64,000 bases of DNA from Tubulanus polymorphus (taxonomy: Eukaryota; Nemertea; Palaeonemertea; Tubulaniformes; Tubulanidae). Position 1 is the stretch's first letter, and every line of letters starts with the position of its first letter. The notes below the pieces were generated by a model that was not told where the DNA came from, did not search any database, and was given only the letters and a program-made list of their open reading frames with translations. Made by a program: the position numbers and the translations under genes. Where the stretch lies: positions 18,163,307 through 18,227,306 of the forward strand of contig NC_134031.1 of the NCBI RefSeq assembly GCF_964204645.1. Direction: 5' to 3'. Of the stretch, positions 11,487 through 22,846 are shown piece by piece.

Positions 11487-13483
11487 ATGGCGGACGAGAT
11501 CAGCGAACACGATTCGGCGATTTTAAACAAGATTTTCAATCCTAATCAACCGTTCGAGCCGAGTACAGCGCGCGTGAATACAGCAGCAGACGACCAGAGA
11601 GAAATAGAAACTGAAACCACTCGTGAAGTGAAGCGGTAAGTGACGTCAGCGCTGTGAAATAGTAGGAAATACGCGGCGTCTCGTCGATCAATCAGCAGAC
11701 ACAGTGCGCGTTTAGCTGAGACAACAGCTGTGTGCATAAATACACCACAATACAGAGTGTAGCGAAACTAAAACCGGTTTCAATGTTCTATAGTCCACCA
11801 CGAGTACATAATGAATACATGAATTATTTATGGATCAGATTAGATAAAGCAAACCGGGCTGGTTGTTTCAATGACTGGTCAGTGTTGAATGTGGTGATAT
11901 AGGCCTACTGAAGTTGACAAACCAGACCGCTAATTCAAACCTACCACACACGACACAGTGTCGACTGTTTTTAAATCAAACCAGTCAAATTAGTCTAAAA
12001 ATAAATTCTATATTTGATTAAACTTCCTTCTTGCGCTAAAATACTCAGTAACGATTACAGGGGAATCCCATTACATTGAACTTCAGGTGCAGACCAGGTT
12101 TTAAGCTCAGCAATTCCAGACCCAGTTCCATATTTTTGGATCCAGTTCAACAATTCAAAAACCCAAGTTCCACAGTTCTCGATCGAGTTCCTCAGTTCTC
12201 AGCTAAATTCAATTGTATAATTAATTGTATAGTTAAAATGTGTTCAGTTCCAACTTTAAAGAGTCAACTGTAGATCTAGTTCCTAGTTAAAGATGATATT
12301 AATACCAATGCATCGGAACAATCAGTTCAAATTCATAGAATTGTTTTTTACCCGGTAATAAATAATTCAGATAAATAGTTTTATATACGATGAAATGCTA
12401 GTTTTGTTTAATGTTGTATAATTCAGGTTAGAACTGGCCGGAGTGAAAGCTGCAGAATCGGGAGATTTCAAGAATTCTCTCGAGTTTTTCACCCGAGCTA
12501 TAAATCTCGAACCGGAGCGAGGGTCCGCTTATAACAACAGAGCACAAGCGCTTAGACTAAAAGGAGATGTGGAAGGTTCGTTTCCACATTCAGAAGAGTC
12601 AGTTCCACATTAAGGAGCTAGTCCAGGAGTTGACTCCATCCACAGTTGAAATTTTTTCAGCCTCAAATTCCAAAATTCTATTTCAAGGGTATAAAAACCC
12701 TCAAATTCTGAGTTTTAGCCCGTGACCCCTTAGAAAATATGCTTCAATCTCAATAAACTCTCAGAAAGTGAAGCTGATTTGTTATTCTTTGAGATAATGT
12801 GAGAATTTCTGGAGATGAAGTCGTTTTATGTCATGTTTTTTTTTTCAGGTGCTCTACAAGATCTGAATAAATCAATAGAACTGACAAGTGGTAAAGGACA
12901 AGTTGCCTGTTTAGCATTTACACAACGGGGTCTAATTAGAAAACTGAAAGGTTTGTTGAACTGTCCACAGAAACGCAAATACTCGATACAAAACTGAAAT
13001 TGACTTCGACTGATTTCAAATTTCATAACGCAGCTGGACTTGGTCTAGTCATCATTTGATAAGTCATCGCATTAGATTTTTTGGTCCAAATTTGTATTTC
13101 CAAGTCAATTCAATTAGTTTAAGTCATCATTTGGATAAGACATCATGTCATCCCTAATTTTGAGTGCCAATTTGTATTTCTAATTCAATTTCCTAAGCGT
13201 AAGTCGTTATTCGGAAAATTCGACATATGATCAACCCAACTACTACCGTAGCATCATCATAAGTAAAAGATGGACCCACAGCTACAAATAGCTTCGAACT
13301 GGTTTTGGTTTTTTTATTGCAGAAGATGTTGAAGGAGCTACAAATGATTTTCAGAAAGCCGCGAATCTCGGATGTCCGTTCGCTAAACAACAAGTCGTTG
13401 AAATGAATCCATACTCGGCGATGTGTAACAAAATGTTAAACGAGGTTATGGTTAAATTACGCGAAGGAAATCCTGTCGAATGA
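11487..13483 (+). CDS. TTC36: TTC36 (tetratricopeptide repeat protein 36), complete, 4 exons
   Basis: Coding exons are 11487-11635, 12427-12575, 12849-12950 and 13323-13483, all with GT-AG borders and matching phases. They encode about 186 residues. Conserved parts are the N-terminal [14 protein letters not shown], the TPR core [20 protein letters not shown], the strongly diagnostic [40 protein letters not shown], and the C-terminal [20 protein letters not shown]. The length and end match vertebrate TTC36. TTC36 (HBP21) is a small cytosolic TPR adaptor; in mammals it has been linked to stability of the tyrosine-catabolic enzyme HPD. The ATG (in ACAAAATGG) is in good context and immediately precedes the conserved N-terminus. 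The gene shares its promoter region with SLC12A9. If the alternative SLC12A9 exon at 17656-18010 is used, TTC36 lies antisense inside that intron. Confidence 0.95.
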
Positions 13484-13891
13484 GTGACATCGTTATCACC
13501 ATCGCAAACATTCCAATCTAACGCAGTATTAGAGCTTGCAACATTTCACGTTTGATATATCTGAACTGTTCTACAATTGTTGGCTGAATATTTGACTTGA
13601 AGAGTTATAATTCATTTAGTTGATACTCAATAGAGTCAAATTTCAACGAACATCTGTGGAACTATGGAACTTGATTCAGGATCCGGTTCCTCAGTTTGGC
13701 TGTAGAACTGTAGAACTGAGCTGGCAGTATATATTGAGCTGTTTGAAATGAAGTGTGTGGATTTTTCCTTGTTATTATTGAGTGAATGAGTGAAATTCTT
13801 TTTTTTTGTAAATTGATCTCATTTTTTGGAGATATTTCTTCAGATTTAGTCACATTATTATTACATTGTTTATTGGTTAAAGGCGAATGTT

Positions 13892-13897
13892 AATAAA
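13892..13897 (+). terminator. candidate poly(A) signal AATAAA for TTC36
   Basis: AATAAA occurs about 410 bp after the TTC36 stop codon on the same strand. It is the clearest canonical hexamer I noticed downstream before the satellite block. The cleavage site is not determined. Confidence 0.4.
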
Positions 13898-14693
13898 TCC
13901 TTTACATAAATATTAATCATATTTCAAGTATTATATTATTTTGGTCTGAGGTCGTCAACTGGAAGAGGAATTACTGGAATGGGTAAAAAAAACTTCAGTA
14001 CCAGGAAAATAGACCTAATACCGAAAGCAGCGTGTAGATGGCAGCACGAGATGGCCACCGATGATTATATCGATATTGATAATTTGAACGCAGCACCTGC
14101 TGCCTAAAAGAGAAGGTGGTAACAGCCGTCAGTAGACAATCCTTTATTGATCTGATCATTACATTCTATACAGAAAGTAAATTCTACAGATCTTTGTAAA
14201 ATGACACTAAAAGTTATTGTTGTCAAACTATCGTGTAACAGACTGTAACAGAGAAACGCAGTGATCATTTCATAAAACCAAATTGTTGAAAAACCGTTCA
14301 AAACTTCAGGTATTCGGACACGACCCCCCGGCCCCCACATCCCTGAAGAGATCGAAATCAATTCACACAAGTCGCATATAAAAAATTTTGAATTTTGAAC
14401 AAATCTCTGAAGACTGAGAGAAGAAATCTTTTGTAAACAAACAAGTCAAATCTTCATAGTTTGGGATTTTTATACGCTGGAAAAGATGATTCGAATATTT
14501 TAAATATTTTCCGTAAATTTTCAGGGATGTTTAGTTTTGGAAACAAGTTACAGTTCGACGGGTTATAACTGTAGACAGAGCCGATATTTCCAGACTAATT
14601 AAAATTGTAGATCAATGACCCAGACAAACAGGGGAAGAAGCCTACATTCACTGAAACACAAATAACATATGTGTGATCTACAAGCTGCAATGA

Positions 14694-15802
14694 TTGCTCT
14701 CTGCAGGTATGATCTACGAGCAATCATCTCAGAGTTCAGATGATTGCTCTCTGTAGGTATGATCTACGAGCAATCATCTCAAAGAGTTCAGATGATTGCT
14801 CTCTGTAGGTATTATCTACGAGCAATCATCTCAAAGAGTTCAGATGATTGCTCTCTGTAGGTATGATCTACGAGCAATCATCTCAGAGTTCAGATGATTG
14901 CTCTCTGTAGGTATTATCTACGAGCAATCATCTCAAAGAGTTCAGATGATTGCTCTCTGAAGGTATGATCTACGAGCAATCATCTCAAAGAGTTCAGATG
15001 ATTGCTCTCTGTAGGTATGATCTACGAGCAATCATCTCAAAGAGTTCAGATGATTGCTCTCTGTAGGTATTATCTACGAGCAATCATCTCAAAGAGTTCA
15101 GATGATTGCTCTCTGTAGGTATTATCTACGAGCAATCATCTCAAAGAGTTCAGATGATTGCTCTCTGTAGGTATGATCTACGAGCAATCATCTCAAAGAG
15201 TTCAGATGATTGCTCTCTGTAGGTATTATCTACGAGCAATCATCTCAGAGTTCAGATGATTGCTCTCTGTAGGTATGATCTACGAGCAATCATCTCAAAG
15301 AGTTCAGATGATTGCTCTCTGAAGGTATGATCTACGAGCAATCATCTCAAAGAGTTCAGATGATTGCTCTCTGTAGGTATGATCTACGAGCAATCATCTC
15401 AAAGAGTTCAGATGATTGCTCTCTGTAGGTATTATCTACGAGCAATCATCTCAAAGAGTTCAGATGATTGCTCTCTGTAGGTATGATCTACGAGCAATCA
15501 TCTCAAAGAGTTCAGATGATTGCTCTCTGTAGGTATGATCTACGAGCAATCATCTCAAAGAGTTCAGATGATTGCTCTCTGTAGGTATTATCTACGAGCA
15601 ATCATCTCAGAGTTCAGATGATTGCTCTCTGTAGGTATGATCTACGAGCAATCATCTCAAAGAGTTCAGATGATTGCTCTCTGAAGGTATGATCTACGAG
15701 CAATCATCTCAAAGAGTTCAGATGATTGCTCTCTGTAGGTATGATCTACGAGCAATCATCTCAAAGAGTTCAGATGATTGCTCGTAATTAGGTATGATCT
15801 AT
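14694..15802. repeat. hairpin satellite: ~21 units of 50/52 bp in a 362-bp higher-order repeat
   Basis: Each unit carries a perfect 11-bp inverted repeat, GATGATTGCTC and GAGCAATCATC. Between the arms a second 4-bp stem, GTAG/CTAC, encloses a 7-nt loop, so every unit can fold into a cruciform or RNA hairpin. Units differ at fixed places: TATGATC or TATTATC in the loop, CTGTAGG or CTGAAGG, and a 12- or 14-nt spacer after the right arm. The CTGAAGG variant recurs at 14959, 15321 and 15683, and the short spacer at 14881, 15243 and 15605. Both are exactly 362 bp apart, which defines a seven-unit higher-order repeat (six 52-bp and one 50-bp unit). It lies between TTC36 and the alternative SLC12A9 exon. 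It is not a CRISPR array: there are no unique spacers and the genome is eukaryotic. Confidence 0.95.
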
Positions 15803-15814
15803 ATATTGAGGTGA

Positions 15815-16045
15815 CTGACCGAGTGACTGTCCGACCAAAGCGGACCAGAGTGACTGACCAGACGAGATATGAGCGACCAATCCGAGTGATTGACCAAATC
15901 GACCACGAGTAACCGTCCGGACTAACAAGAGTAACGAACCGGACCAGACTGACCCGAGTGACTGACTGACCAAACAGGATTTGAGCGACCGACCGAACAC
16001 GAGTGGCCGGTCAGACACAAGCGACCGACCGAACTGATGCGGACC
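15815..16045. repeat. degenerate minisatellite (GAGTGACTGACCGGACC-like units)
   Basis: Short imperfect repeats of phrases like GAGTGACTGACC, GAGCGACCGACC and GAGTAACGAACC directly follow the hairpin satellite. The open minus-strand frame here (15788-16153) is Gln/Ser/Leu-rich noise from the repeat. Confidence 0.7.
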
Positions 16046-16529
16046 TGAGTCGGTTGTTCGGTGGTTTATGTAGCTATAAAACGTTTCATACGATGATAAC
16101 ACAGAAATCATTGAATAGAACAGTAACAGGTGTTTCATATAAAAACGATTCACGATAACATTGTTATAAAAATGTGCAGCACGTTTTAGGATGAAGATCG
16201 TCTGAAATCCTCTGTATTATGTGATGAGTGAAATTTTACCTACAACATATTGAATTATCGCCTGAAGTTGAAGTAAGCCTATGGCCTGACCAGGTCCCAG
16301 TCCCCCAGTCCATGAAACATGTCCATAGATAAAAAGATTTCTATCACTATTTTCACTCTCCTCTCCCTGGGCCTGGGTCCCTCTCCTCTCCCTGGACACC
16401 TTCCCAACTCTCAGGGTTATAGTCGTTTTTAGACTCGGGTTGGCAAATTATTATATATTATACAAGATTTTGTTAGGAAATAACTGTTAATTATTCTTTA
16501 TTGATGAAATTAACATAACATAACATTAG

Positions 16530-16805
16530 GCCTACCCTCCTCCCTGGAACCCTCTCTTCTCCGGCCTGAAACCCTCTCCCTGGAACCATCCCTCCTTTAG
16601 CAACCCTCACTCCCTCCGCTTCGTACCCCCTCTCCCTCTCCCTGGAACCATCTCTCCCTCTGCCTGGAACCCTCTCTTCTGCGGCCTGAAACCCTCTCCC
16701 TGGAACCATCCCTCCCTTAGCCTGGAACCCTCACTCCCTCCGCTTCGCACCCCCTCTCCCTGGAACCATCTCTCCCTCTGCCTGGAATCCTTCTCCTTCT
16801 CTCCC
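16530..16805. repeat. pyrimidine-rich minisatellite, two ~130-bp units
   Basis: Two long units built from CCCTCTCCCTGGAACCATC, CCTCTCTTCTCCGGCCTGAA and CCCTCACTCCCTCCGCTTCG follow one another. The same sub-unit CTCTCCCTGGA also occurs near 16360-16400. The overlapping Gly/Arg/Glu-rich minus frames are repeat-encoded and not genes. Confidence 0.8.
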
Positions 16806-16859
16806 TGCCAGTTCAGATGATACAAATTAAAAGTGATTTTTGCGTCTGCCGTTGATTCA

Positions 16860-17035
16860 GAATGAGATCATCAGACATCGATCGTCACCCCCGGCGACGA
16901 GCAGACGCGCCGAAACAACAATATGCGCCGTTTTTTCTCGTTGCCACGGTAACGCTCTACCAGCAGACAGACGAGACACGTAACACGGTAACTTAGCCCG
17001 AGGAGCCGTGATTGACAGAACGAGAGTAAGTCACG
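16860..17035 (+). promoter_or_regulatory. CpG-rich promoter-like block with an RFX X-box
   Basis: This block is richer in CpG than its surroundings. It contains GTTGCCACGGTAAC at 16940-16953, an inverted-repeat X-box of the RFX type (GTTGCC-N2-GGTAAC). A consensus splice donor GTAAGT follows at 17027-17032 on the plus strand, so the block could be a non-coding first exon of a rightward transcript, for example of the small Maf gene. No protein is encoded. The exon and promoter role is inference. Confidence 0.35.
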
Positions 17036-17655
17036 ATATCATCAGAGACCAGTGTATGAGAGGGAGAGAGGGGGAAGAGAGAGAGGAGAGAGAGGGGGAA
17101 GAGTATGTCTCATTGTTTCTGGCAGTAAAATGATGAATACAGTTGGTGACTGTTTATGCTGTTTATAATTGAGCTATTAATTTGATGAGGTCATCATTAT
17201 ACCTGGTAATAGTAACTACTGTCTGAGTATATCCACACACTACAACCGACTGCTGCCCGGATTATTTATAGCCATGCAGGTCGTGATAAACCTGAACCTT
17301 ATAAACTACAGATCCTCAGGGCAAACAAAATGCGAAACCAGTTTCTGGTTTAACTAAAATATTTGGTTAAGATGCTTTTTTCCTGTAATTATTCAAGATT
17401 ACAACATGAAGGACAAAGTCACAGGCGCAGTTTTTCCATGTATGATGTTTGACGAAAAAGAGGACTGAATTGAGATTGATTCAAGCCTCAGATTTCAGCC
17501 CAAGATTCAAATTTCGGACTCTGGGTTGTCTGGTCTCTTGGAGATGTCTGGGTTCTCTCAATTCTCTGGGTTGCCTCAATTCTCTGGCTCCGTTCTGCCT
17601 CAATTCAATCTAGTTTTCTCGTCAAATATAAATATATTATATAAACAATACATAC

Positions 17656-18010
17656 CGACTCGTTGAAATACGTTAGTACTGAGTTGACCTAACGCTACCG
17701 GACCGAACACGCCCCCTAGTGTCTTTAACGTGCGTTTCGCCGTATCGCTGTACGACTTCCCGGCGTTCTCCACGTAACTCAATCCGGTCAGATCGTGGTA
17801 ATATTTGCCTCCGTCCGACAGTTCATCCGAGCCGTTCGGTCGTCGACGGTGATGTAATCCGCCATTGTTACTACCGTTACTACGGCGATTGCTACCGTTA
17901 AGGATGGGTTTTTTCTCGTCCGTTTCGATCCCGGGCGAGGTTGACGTGTTATTCGAGTTTGTATCGCTTGGTTCCTGCTTAGCCCGGATTTCTATTCCAT
18001 CCAGCTCCAT
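17656..18010 (-). CDS. SLC12A9: alternative first coding exon of SLC12A9 (different N-terminus and TM1 half)
   Basis: ATG at 18010-18008 opens 118 codons plus one base and ends at the donor G|GTATGT (17656/17655), the same phase as SLC12A9 exon 1. The last 20 residues, GVFGPVALGQLSTNVFQRVG, align with the exon 1 end [20 protein letters not shown]. Splicing to the exon 2 acceptor at 10293 would restore [11 protein letters not shown]. The upstream cytosolic part (MELDGIEIRAKQEPSDTNSN, poly-Asn/Gly/Arg stretches) is unrelated to that of exon 1. No further SLC12A9-type exons follow before 11.3 kb, so an alternative promoter is more likely than a complete second gene. A decayed tandem duplicate is the alternative. 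The changes put Gln and Asn into TM1. Confidence 0.7.
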
Positions 18011-18276
18011 TTAAACGTCGTATGAATTTCGAATCCGTGTTTTTGTTATGAATGAATGTCAGATCTTTATTTGGAAGACGGCACCGGCAGCAGCAGCAGC
18101 AGCAGTCGTAGCATCACGAGCGGAGCGCAGTTGATTCAACTACCGAGATTCAATACCTCACACGGTTTACATCCTAGAAATATCACAGACAAAAAACATC
18201 GTTCATATACATACAACGATAATCTATGAGACACAAGACCTACATTGACTTTGGATTAAAATGTTTGTATTCAATT

Positions 18277-18529
18277 CTGAATACAACCAGACAAGACCCA
18301 GATTCACTTAGCCTACAACCAGACAAGACCTAGATTGACTTTGGATTTAAATGTTTGTATTCAATTCTGAATACAACCAGACCCAGATTCACTTTGCCTA
18401 CAACCAGAAAAGACCCAGATTCACTTTGCCCACAACCAGACAAGACCCAGATTCACTTTGCCTACAACCAGACAAGACCCAGATTCACTTTGACCACAAC
18501 CAGACAAAACTCAGATTCACTTTTCCTAC
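18277..18529. repeat. 32-bp minisatellite, block 1 (diverged)
   Basis: Units of the form GACCCAGATTCACTTTGCCT plus ACAACCAGACAA repeat here, partly with longer diverged units. The same array resumes at about 18942. The region between is non-repetitive. Confidence 0.85.
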
Positions 18530-18941
18530 AATAATGGGCCATGCATAAAGTATGTACGCTTGACTTCCAGGTATTTTTTACCCCCCTCCTCCCATGAACG
18601 CTTCTGTAGGTTAATTTATGACCCTATCCTTGCATACATAACTCTTTGATTGACCCCCCTCCCGGTAAAATGGAATTTTTCAGGATCCATGGTTTAAAAA
18701 AGGCAAAATTCACCAGCATTCATCAGAGCTCCGACGACACAATGTATTGATATTGTGAAAGAACGAGAGTGGGGAATTCCCAGGAAATACCAACAAATAT
18801 AGGCGATATTTGTAAAAATTCACATTGTGTTTCGTGCACAAAGTACGTACTATAAACATTAACCCTCTCCCTTAGAATAGTGTGTACGCTTTGAGCTTAC
18901 CCCTCCCCTCCCCCTGTACGTTTCTGTATGGATTTCTAAAA

Positions 18942-19344
18942 GACCAGGCCTAGATTCACTTTGCCTACAACCAGACAAGACCCAGATTCACTTTGCCCAC
19001 AACCAGACAAGACCCAGATTCACTTTGCCTACAACCAAACAAGACCCAGATTCACTTTGCCTACAACCAGACAAGACCCAGATTCACTTTGCCCACAACC
19101 AGACAAGACCCAGATTCACTTTGCCTACAACCAAACAAGACCCAGATTCACTTTGCCTACAACCAGACAAGACCCAGATTCACTTTGCCTACAACCAGAC
19201 AAGACCCAGATTCACTCTGCCTACAACCAGACAAGACCCAGATTCACTTTGCCTACAACCAGACAAGACCCAGATTCACTCTGCCTATAACCAGACAAGA
19301 CCCAGATTCACTTTGCCTACAACCAGACAAGACCCAGATTCATT
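18942..19344. repeat. 32-bp minisatellite, block 2 (about 12 copies)
   Basis: A regular 32-bp unit (GACCCAGATTCACTTTGCCT + ACAACCAGACAA) repeats with few changes. The unit contains no stop codon in any plus frame, and 32 is not a multiple of three. All three frames therefore stay open and encode the same Gln/Pro/Thr-rich peptides, which explains the overlapping frames of 109-128 codons. It is not a gene. Confidence 0.92.
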
Positions 19345-20067
19345 TAGAATCAACATTGAAAATCTTTACAACACATTAAATTTTAAAATAGCCAGATAAA
19401 ATATTCAAAACATTTTCGAGGTAAACAATTGTGTTTGAGTTTCAAGATGACGAATAATCTGCCTGGACCTAGTTTTTTAAGGTTGAAATCAATAGCTCCA
19501 GAATCAACTCAAAACTACAATCGAAACAGCAGTCAGTATTGAAAATAAAAAGTTTTGAAAAAAAATATTAGGAATAATTACAGCGGCCCGGATTTGATCT
19601 CCTAATCATTTACCAAAGTGCCCCTTGTCACGGTGAAAATGTGCCCTTTTTTTCTTGAAATAGAACTGCCCCCTCAAAAAAGCTTGCCACTGGCCTGTTA
19701 CACGGAACAACTGAATGTTGAGTTGTAATCGAAGAATTCTCGATGCTTCACAGCTGTTTAAGTTAATTTATTCATCAAAAACATCAGAATGTTATAAATT
19801 CAGTACGGGAGAATACGTTGAATGTTTACCCTTCAGAGCAGCTGCAAGATACACTACCTCCTCCATACGTAATACATATTCTACTGTTCTCAGAGTCATA
19901 CAGTATAGTAGTATACAACCACAACATACTGTTTACACCTTACATAAACTCATTCTTAATCAAACAGGTCAATTTGACAAGTCAATTAAACAGGTCAATT
20001 AGACGGGTTAACTTTAATAAATACAGTTCAATTTCAAAATTGAAGATGTCACCTTCAAATTGAAATT

Positions 20068-20212
20068 TTGATTAGTTACTTATGACGACCTTCTCATTCT
20101 CGATGACTTTGATGATTCAGTAAAAGTATGATTAGTTACTAATGGCGACCTTCTCATTTTCAATGACTTCGACGATTCAGTAAAATAATGATTAGTTACT
20201 AATGACGTCCTG
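20068..20212. repeat. ~60-bp tandem repeat, 2.5 copies
   Basis: Phrases ATGATTAGTTACTAATG(G)CGACC, TTCTCATT, and GATGACTT..GA(C/T)GATTCAGTAAAA repeat at about 60-bp steps. The rest of 19350-21400 shows no gene. Confidence 0.7.
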
Positions 20213-21419
20213 AAAATGGCCTTAATGAATAAGAATTCCGTAAAACCCGAGACTCAACCTCAAAATCAATCAACATTCAATATAGGCCTACATAAAACTA
20301 TCAGCATAGAAAACATCTGTCTGTCTTCCATACCGGTCCCTCCCACTGTTGTGTGTTTAATTTTACATCTAGAATCAAATCAATAGTTTAGCAACCTTTA
20401 AAATGGAAGTAACTGATATTCATTCCCCTGAGAGTGAGAGGGGGTTTAAAGTCCTGAAGCCAGGAATAATCAACAGTATGTAATCCTACAGTCAGTAATT
20501 GATAAAACATCTGTTACTGAACGATTTATAATATACTACAATCGATTTAACACTTAATTCCACAATCATCTTGTATTACAAACATTATATAAACACCATA
20601 CATAATCTAATTCAGGTTAACATGGACCCTGCGCCCTGGGGCCTGCAGTGGGCATCTGAAAAACTATAGCATTAAACACACATGGATATGAGTTTATATT
20701 CATGCATCAAATAAAGCCTATTCTACCATTAGCCTGAAACAAATTACATAGGCCTATACTCCTTACTTAAGTTCATTTAAAGTGCACTATTTCTTGTTTA
20801 AACAGTTATTTTATACTTTATTCTTTACATTTTATGCTTAACGTCAGAAGGACAATAACATTTCACTAGTCACATAGACAGAGCATTTGTAGAGACCCGT
20901 AGATTATCCTTTCATCATTTTAAGACCCTAAACAGAGGGGCTTATATCAGTAGAGAAAACATGAAATTTTATGAATGCATTTTATTGGTATTAGTTAGGA
21001 CTAATATCTAATAATCGAATTGTATATATGTATATTCGCACAGGCCTATAGTGTAACTTACAGCTGACCCAACTGAGACTTTTATCACTGACATACCATT
21101 TAAATACAAAATTAGCCTACATGAATACAAATGTGATGAAAACTTCATTTTAAATCGTTTTACCTTTTGTCACAGAATTAAGATCCACTGAGATCGTGTG
21201 GTATATACAGGTATACTACTGAAGAGCGTATGCATGTGAATCATTGACAACTGTCATCAGTGTGTAGTTCACCATACAGCCGCACGAGAGCGCCACCGAT
21301 CAGCTTTCAAATCAATCTAGTTTATTGTTGAAGAGTGACGAGTCATTCTACATTAGAAGAATAATAATCAGTATTTGTGAGAATTATTGACTGTGGGTTC
21401 AGTCCGGGAATTATTCGCT

Positions 21420-22304
21420 ATGTCTGGAAGAGTGGTGAGTATTACTGGAAATCATCGACGGGTCGCGAAATTTCAACAAATCGAAAACATTTCTGATACT
21501 CTGTTTTGGAAAGGACCCGGGGTGGGGAGGGTGTTTAATACGCCCCGGGGCTGGGCTAAGAACCACTGATTCTGGTTTGAGACGTTTTAAACTCTGATCT
21601 GAATCGGTTTACATTTATTTACTGCTTTAAATCGGTCGAAATTCCGAGATAAAAATAATTTTTACCATCGCTCGGCTCCACCGGCATCCATTCGCGCGAT
21701 TCAGAATGGCTGATAGTCACCGGATTTCCCTGGCGCTCGATGACGCAATTTAGAAACAACCAATCAAAAAGCTGCTACTGCCATTACGCAATAGACTAAG
21801 CCGTGTTCCGATTGGCTGTTTCGTTAGATTACGTCGTTGTTGGAGACGCGCGAAAGTCATTCGATTCGAATCCCAAATATATTCTGAAAAACGCGAAATA
21901 ATATTTCAACCATTTTATCTAATTTTCAGAGTAAAAGTAAGAAACAACAAATAAAACTATCGGACGATGACTTAATCACGTTATCGGTTAAAGATCTGAA
22001 CGGGTTGTTGAGCGGTTTGCCGGCAAATGAGGTGCGAAAACTGAAACATAGGCGACGCACGTTGAAGAATCGCGGCTACGCGGCACATTGCCGGGAGAAA
22101 CGGGTCGTTCAGAAAGAAGAGTTAGCGACGGAAAAAGAGACACTGGCGCAGGAAAACGATCGTCTTCAACGCGAGAACAATGACATGAAAGACAAACTGA
22201 AGAATTTAAAAAGAACGTACGAACAATTGTCGAAGTTTAAAAATTCTCAAGTGAAAAACGTTAGAAAAGTGAAAAAGAAAATAAAAACCGAACCAACGGA
22301 TTGA
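21420..22304 (+). CDS. small Maf bZIP transcription factor, complete, 2 exons
   Basis: Exon 1 is 21420-21434 (MSGRV, donor GTGAGT); exon 2 is 21930-22304. The protein has about 129 residues. The extended homology region [17 protein letters not shown] (about 18-34) is followed by the Maf-type basic region [18 protein letters not shown] (about 46-63), with the Maf-specific RGYAA in place of the usual bZIP Asn-x7-Arg surroundings. A zipper has heptad leucines or Met at each turn ([36 protein letters not shown]). There is no long N-terminal activation domain, which defines the small Maf group (MafF/G/K). Small Mafs bind MARE/ARE sites as homodimers (repressing) or with CNC proteins such as Nrf (activating). 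The C-terminus [10 protein letters not shown] contains a SUMO consensus I-K-T-E. I cannot assign F, G or K; invertebrates usually have one. Confidence 0.95.
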
Positions 22305-22465
22305 GGGAGCAAGAATCAATCTAAATGTTTTTCTCAAAATACCGAGTGGTATTAGTGTTTGCGGTTCACATCTGGCCTGAGTGCCTGAAATCACAAAAAA
22401 CTTAAGCCATAATTTGTTGTGACTCGGTGTGCCAATTCGAATTGTAAATGGACACATTAAATGGT

Positions 22466-22471
22466 AATAAA
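22466..22471 (+). terminator. candidate poly(A) signal AATAAA for the small Maf gene
   Basis: AATAAA lies about 160 bp after the small Maf stop codon, on the same strand, followed by T-rich sequence. Confidence 0.5.
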
Positions 22472-22846
22472 GATTTTCTCAGTCATAATATTATTAGAAC
22501 CATTAATGATTTGTCTTTTAGTCGTTTTCTTGTCGGCGCTGCCACCGCGGCTGAGGACGGCCAGGAGTCTATTCAAAACCAGAATAATGCATCGTTTTTA
22601 ATCATATTTTTACACTGTCGCAGTCGCGATGCCATTTTGAAGCTCTACAAATTAACAATTAAACACGATAAATTAAATATTGAATTACGCAAATACATTC
22701 AAATACGGTACATCAATTGATTGACAGAATGCTTGGCACTTCATGAAATAAGCTACATGTCAATTTTTTTCAAAGATCTTGTTTCGATGCGTGAATGGAT
22801 TAGACCATGTCAACGAGAATGTATTCAAAACTCACAAGATCATGTC

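Noticed and set aside
14694-15802. CRISPR-like array of regular palindromic repeats
   Set aside because: The whole 50/52-bp unit repeats with no unique spacers, and the genome is animal. It is a satellite.
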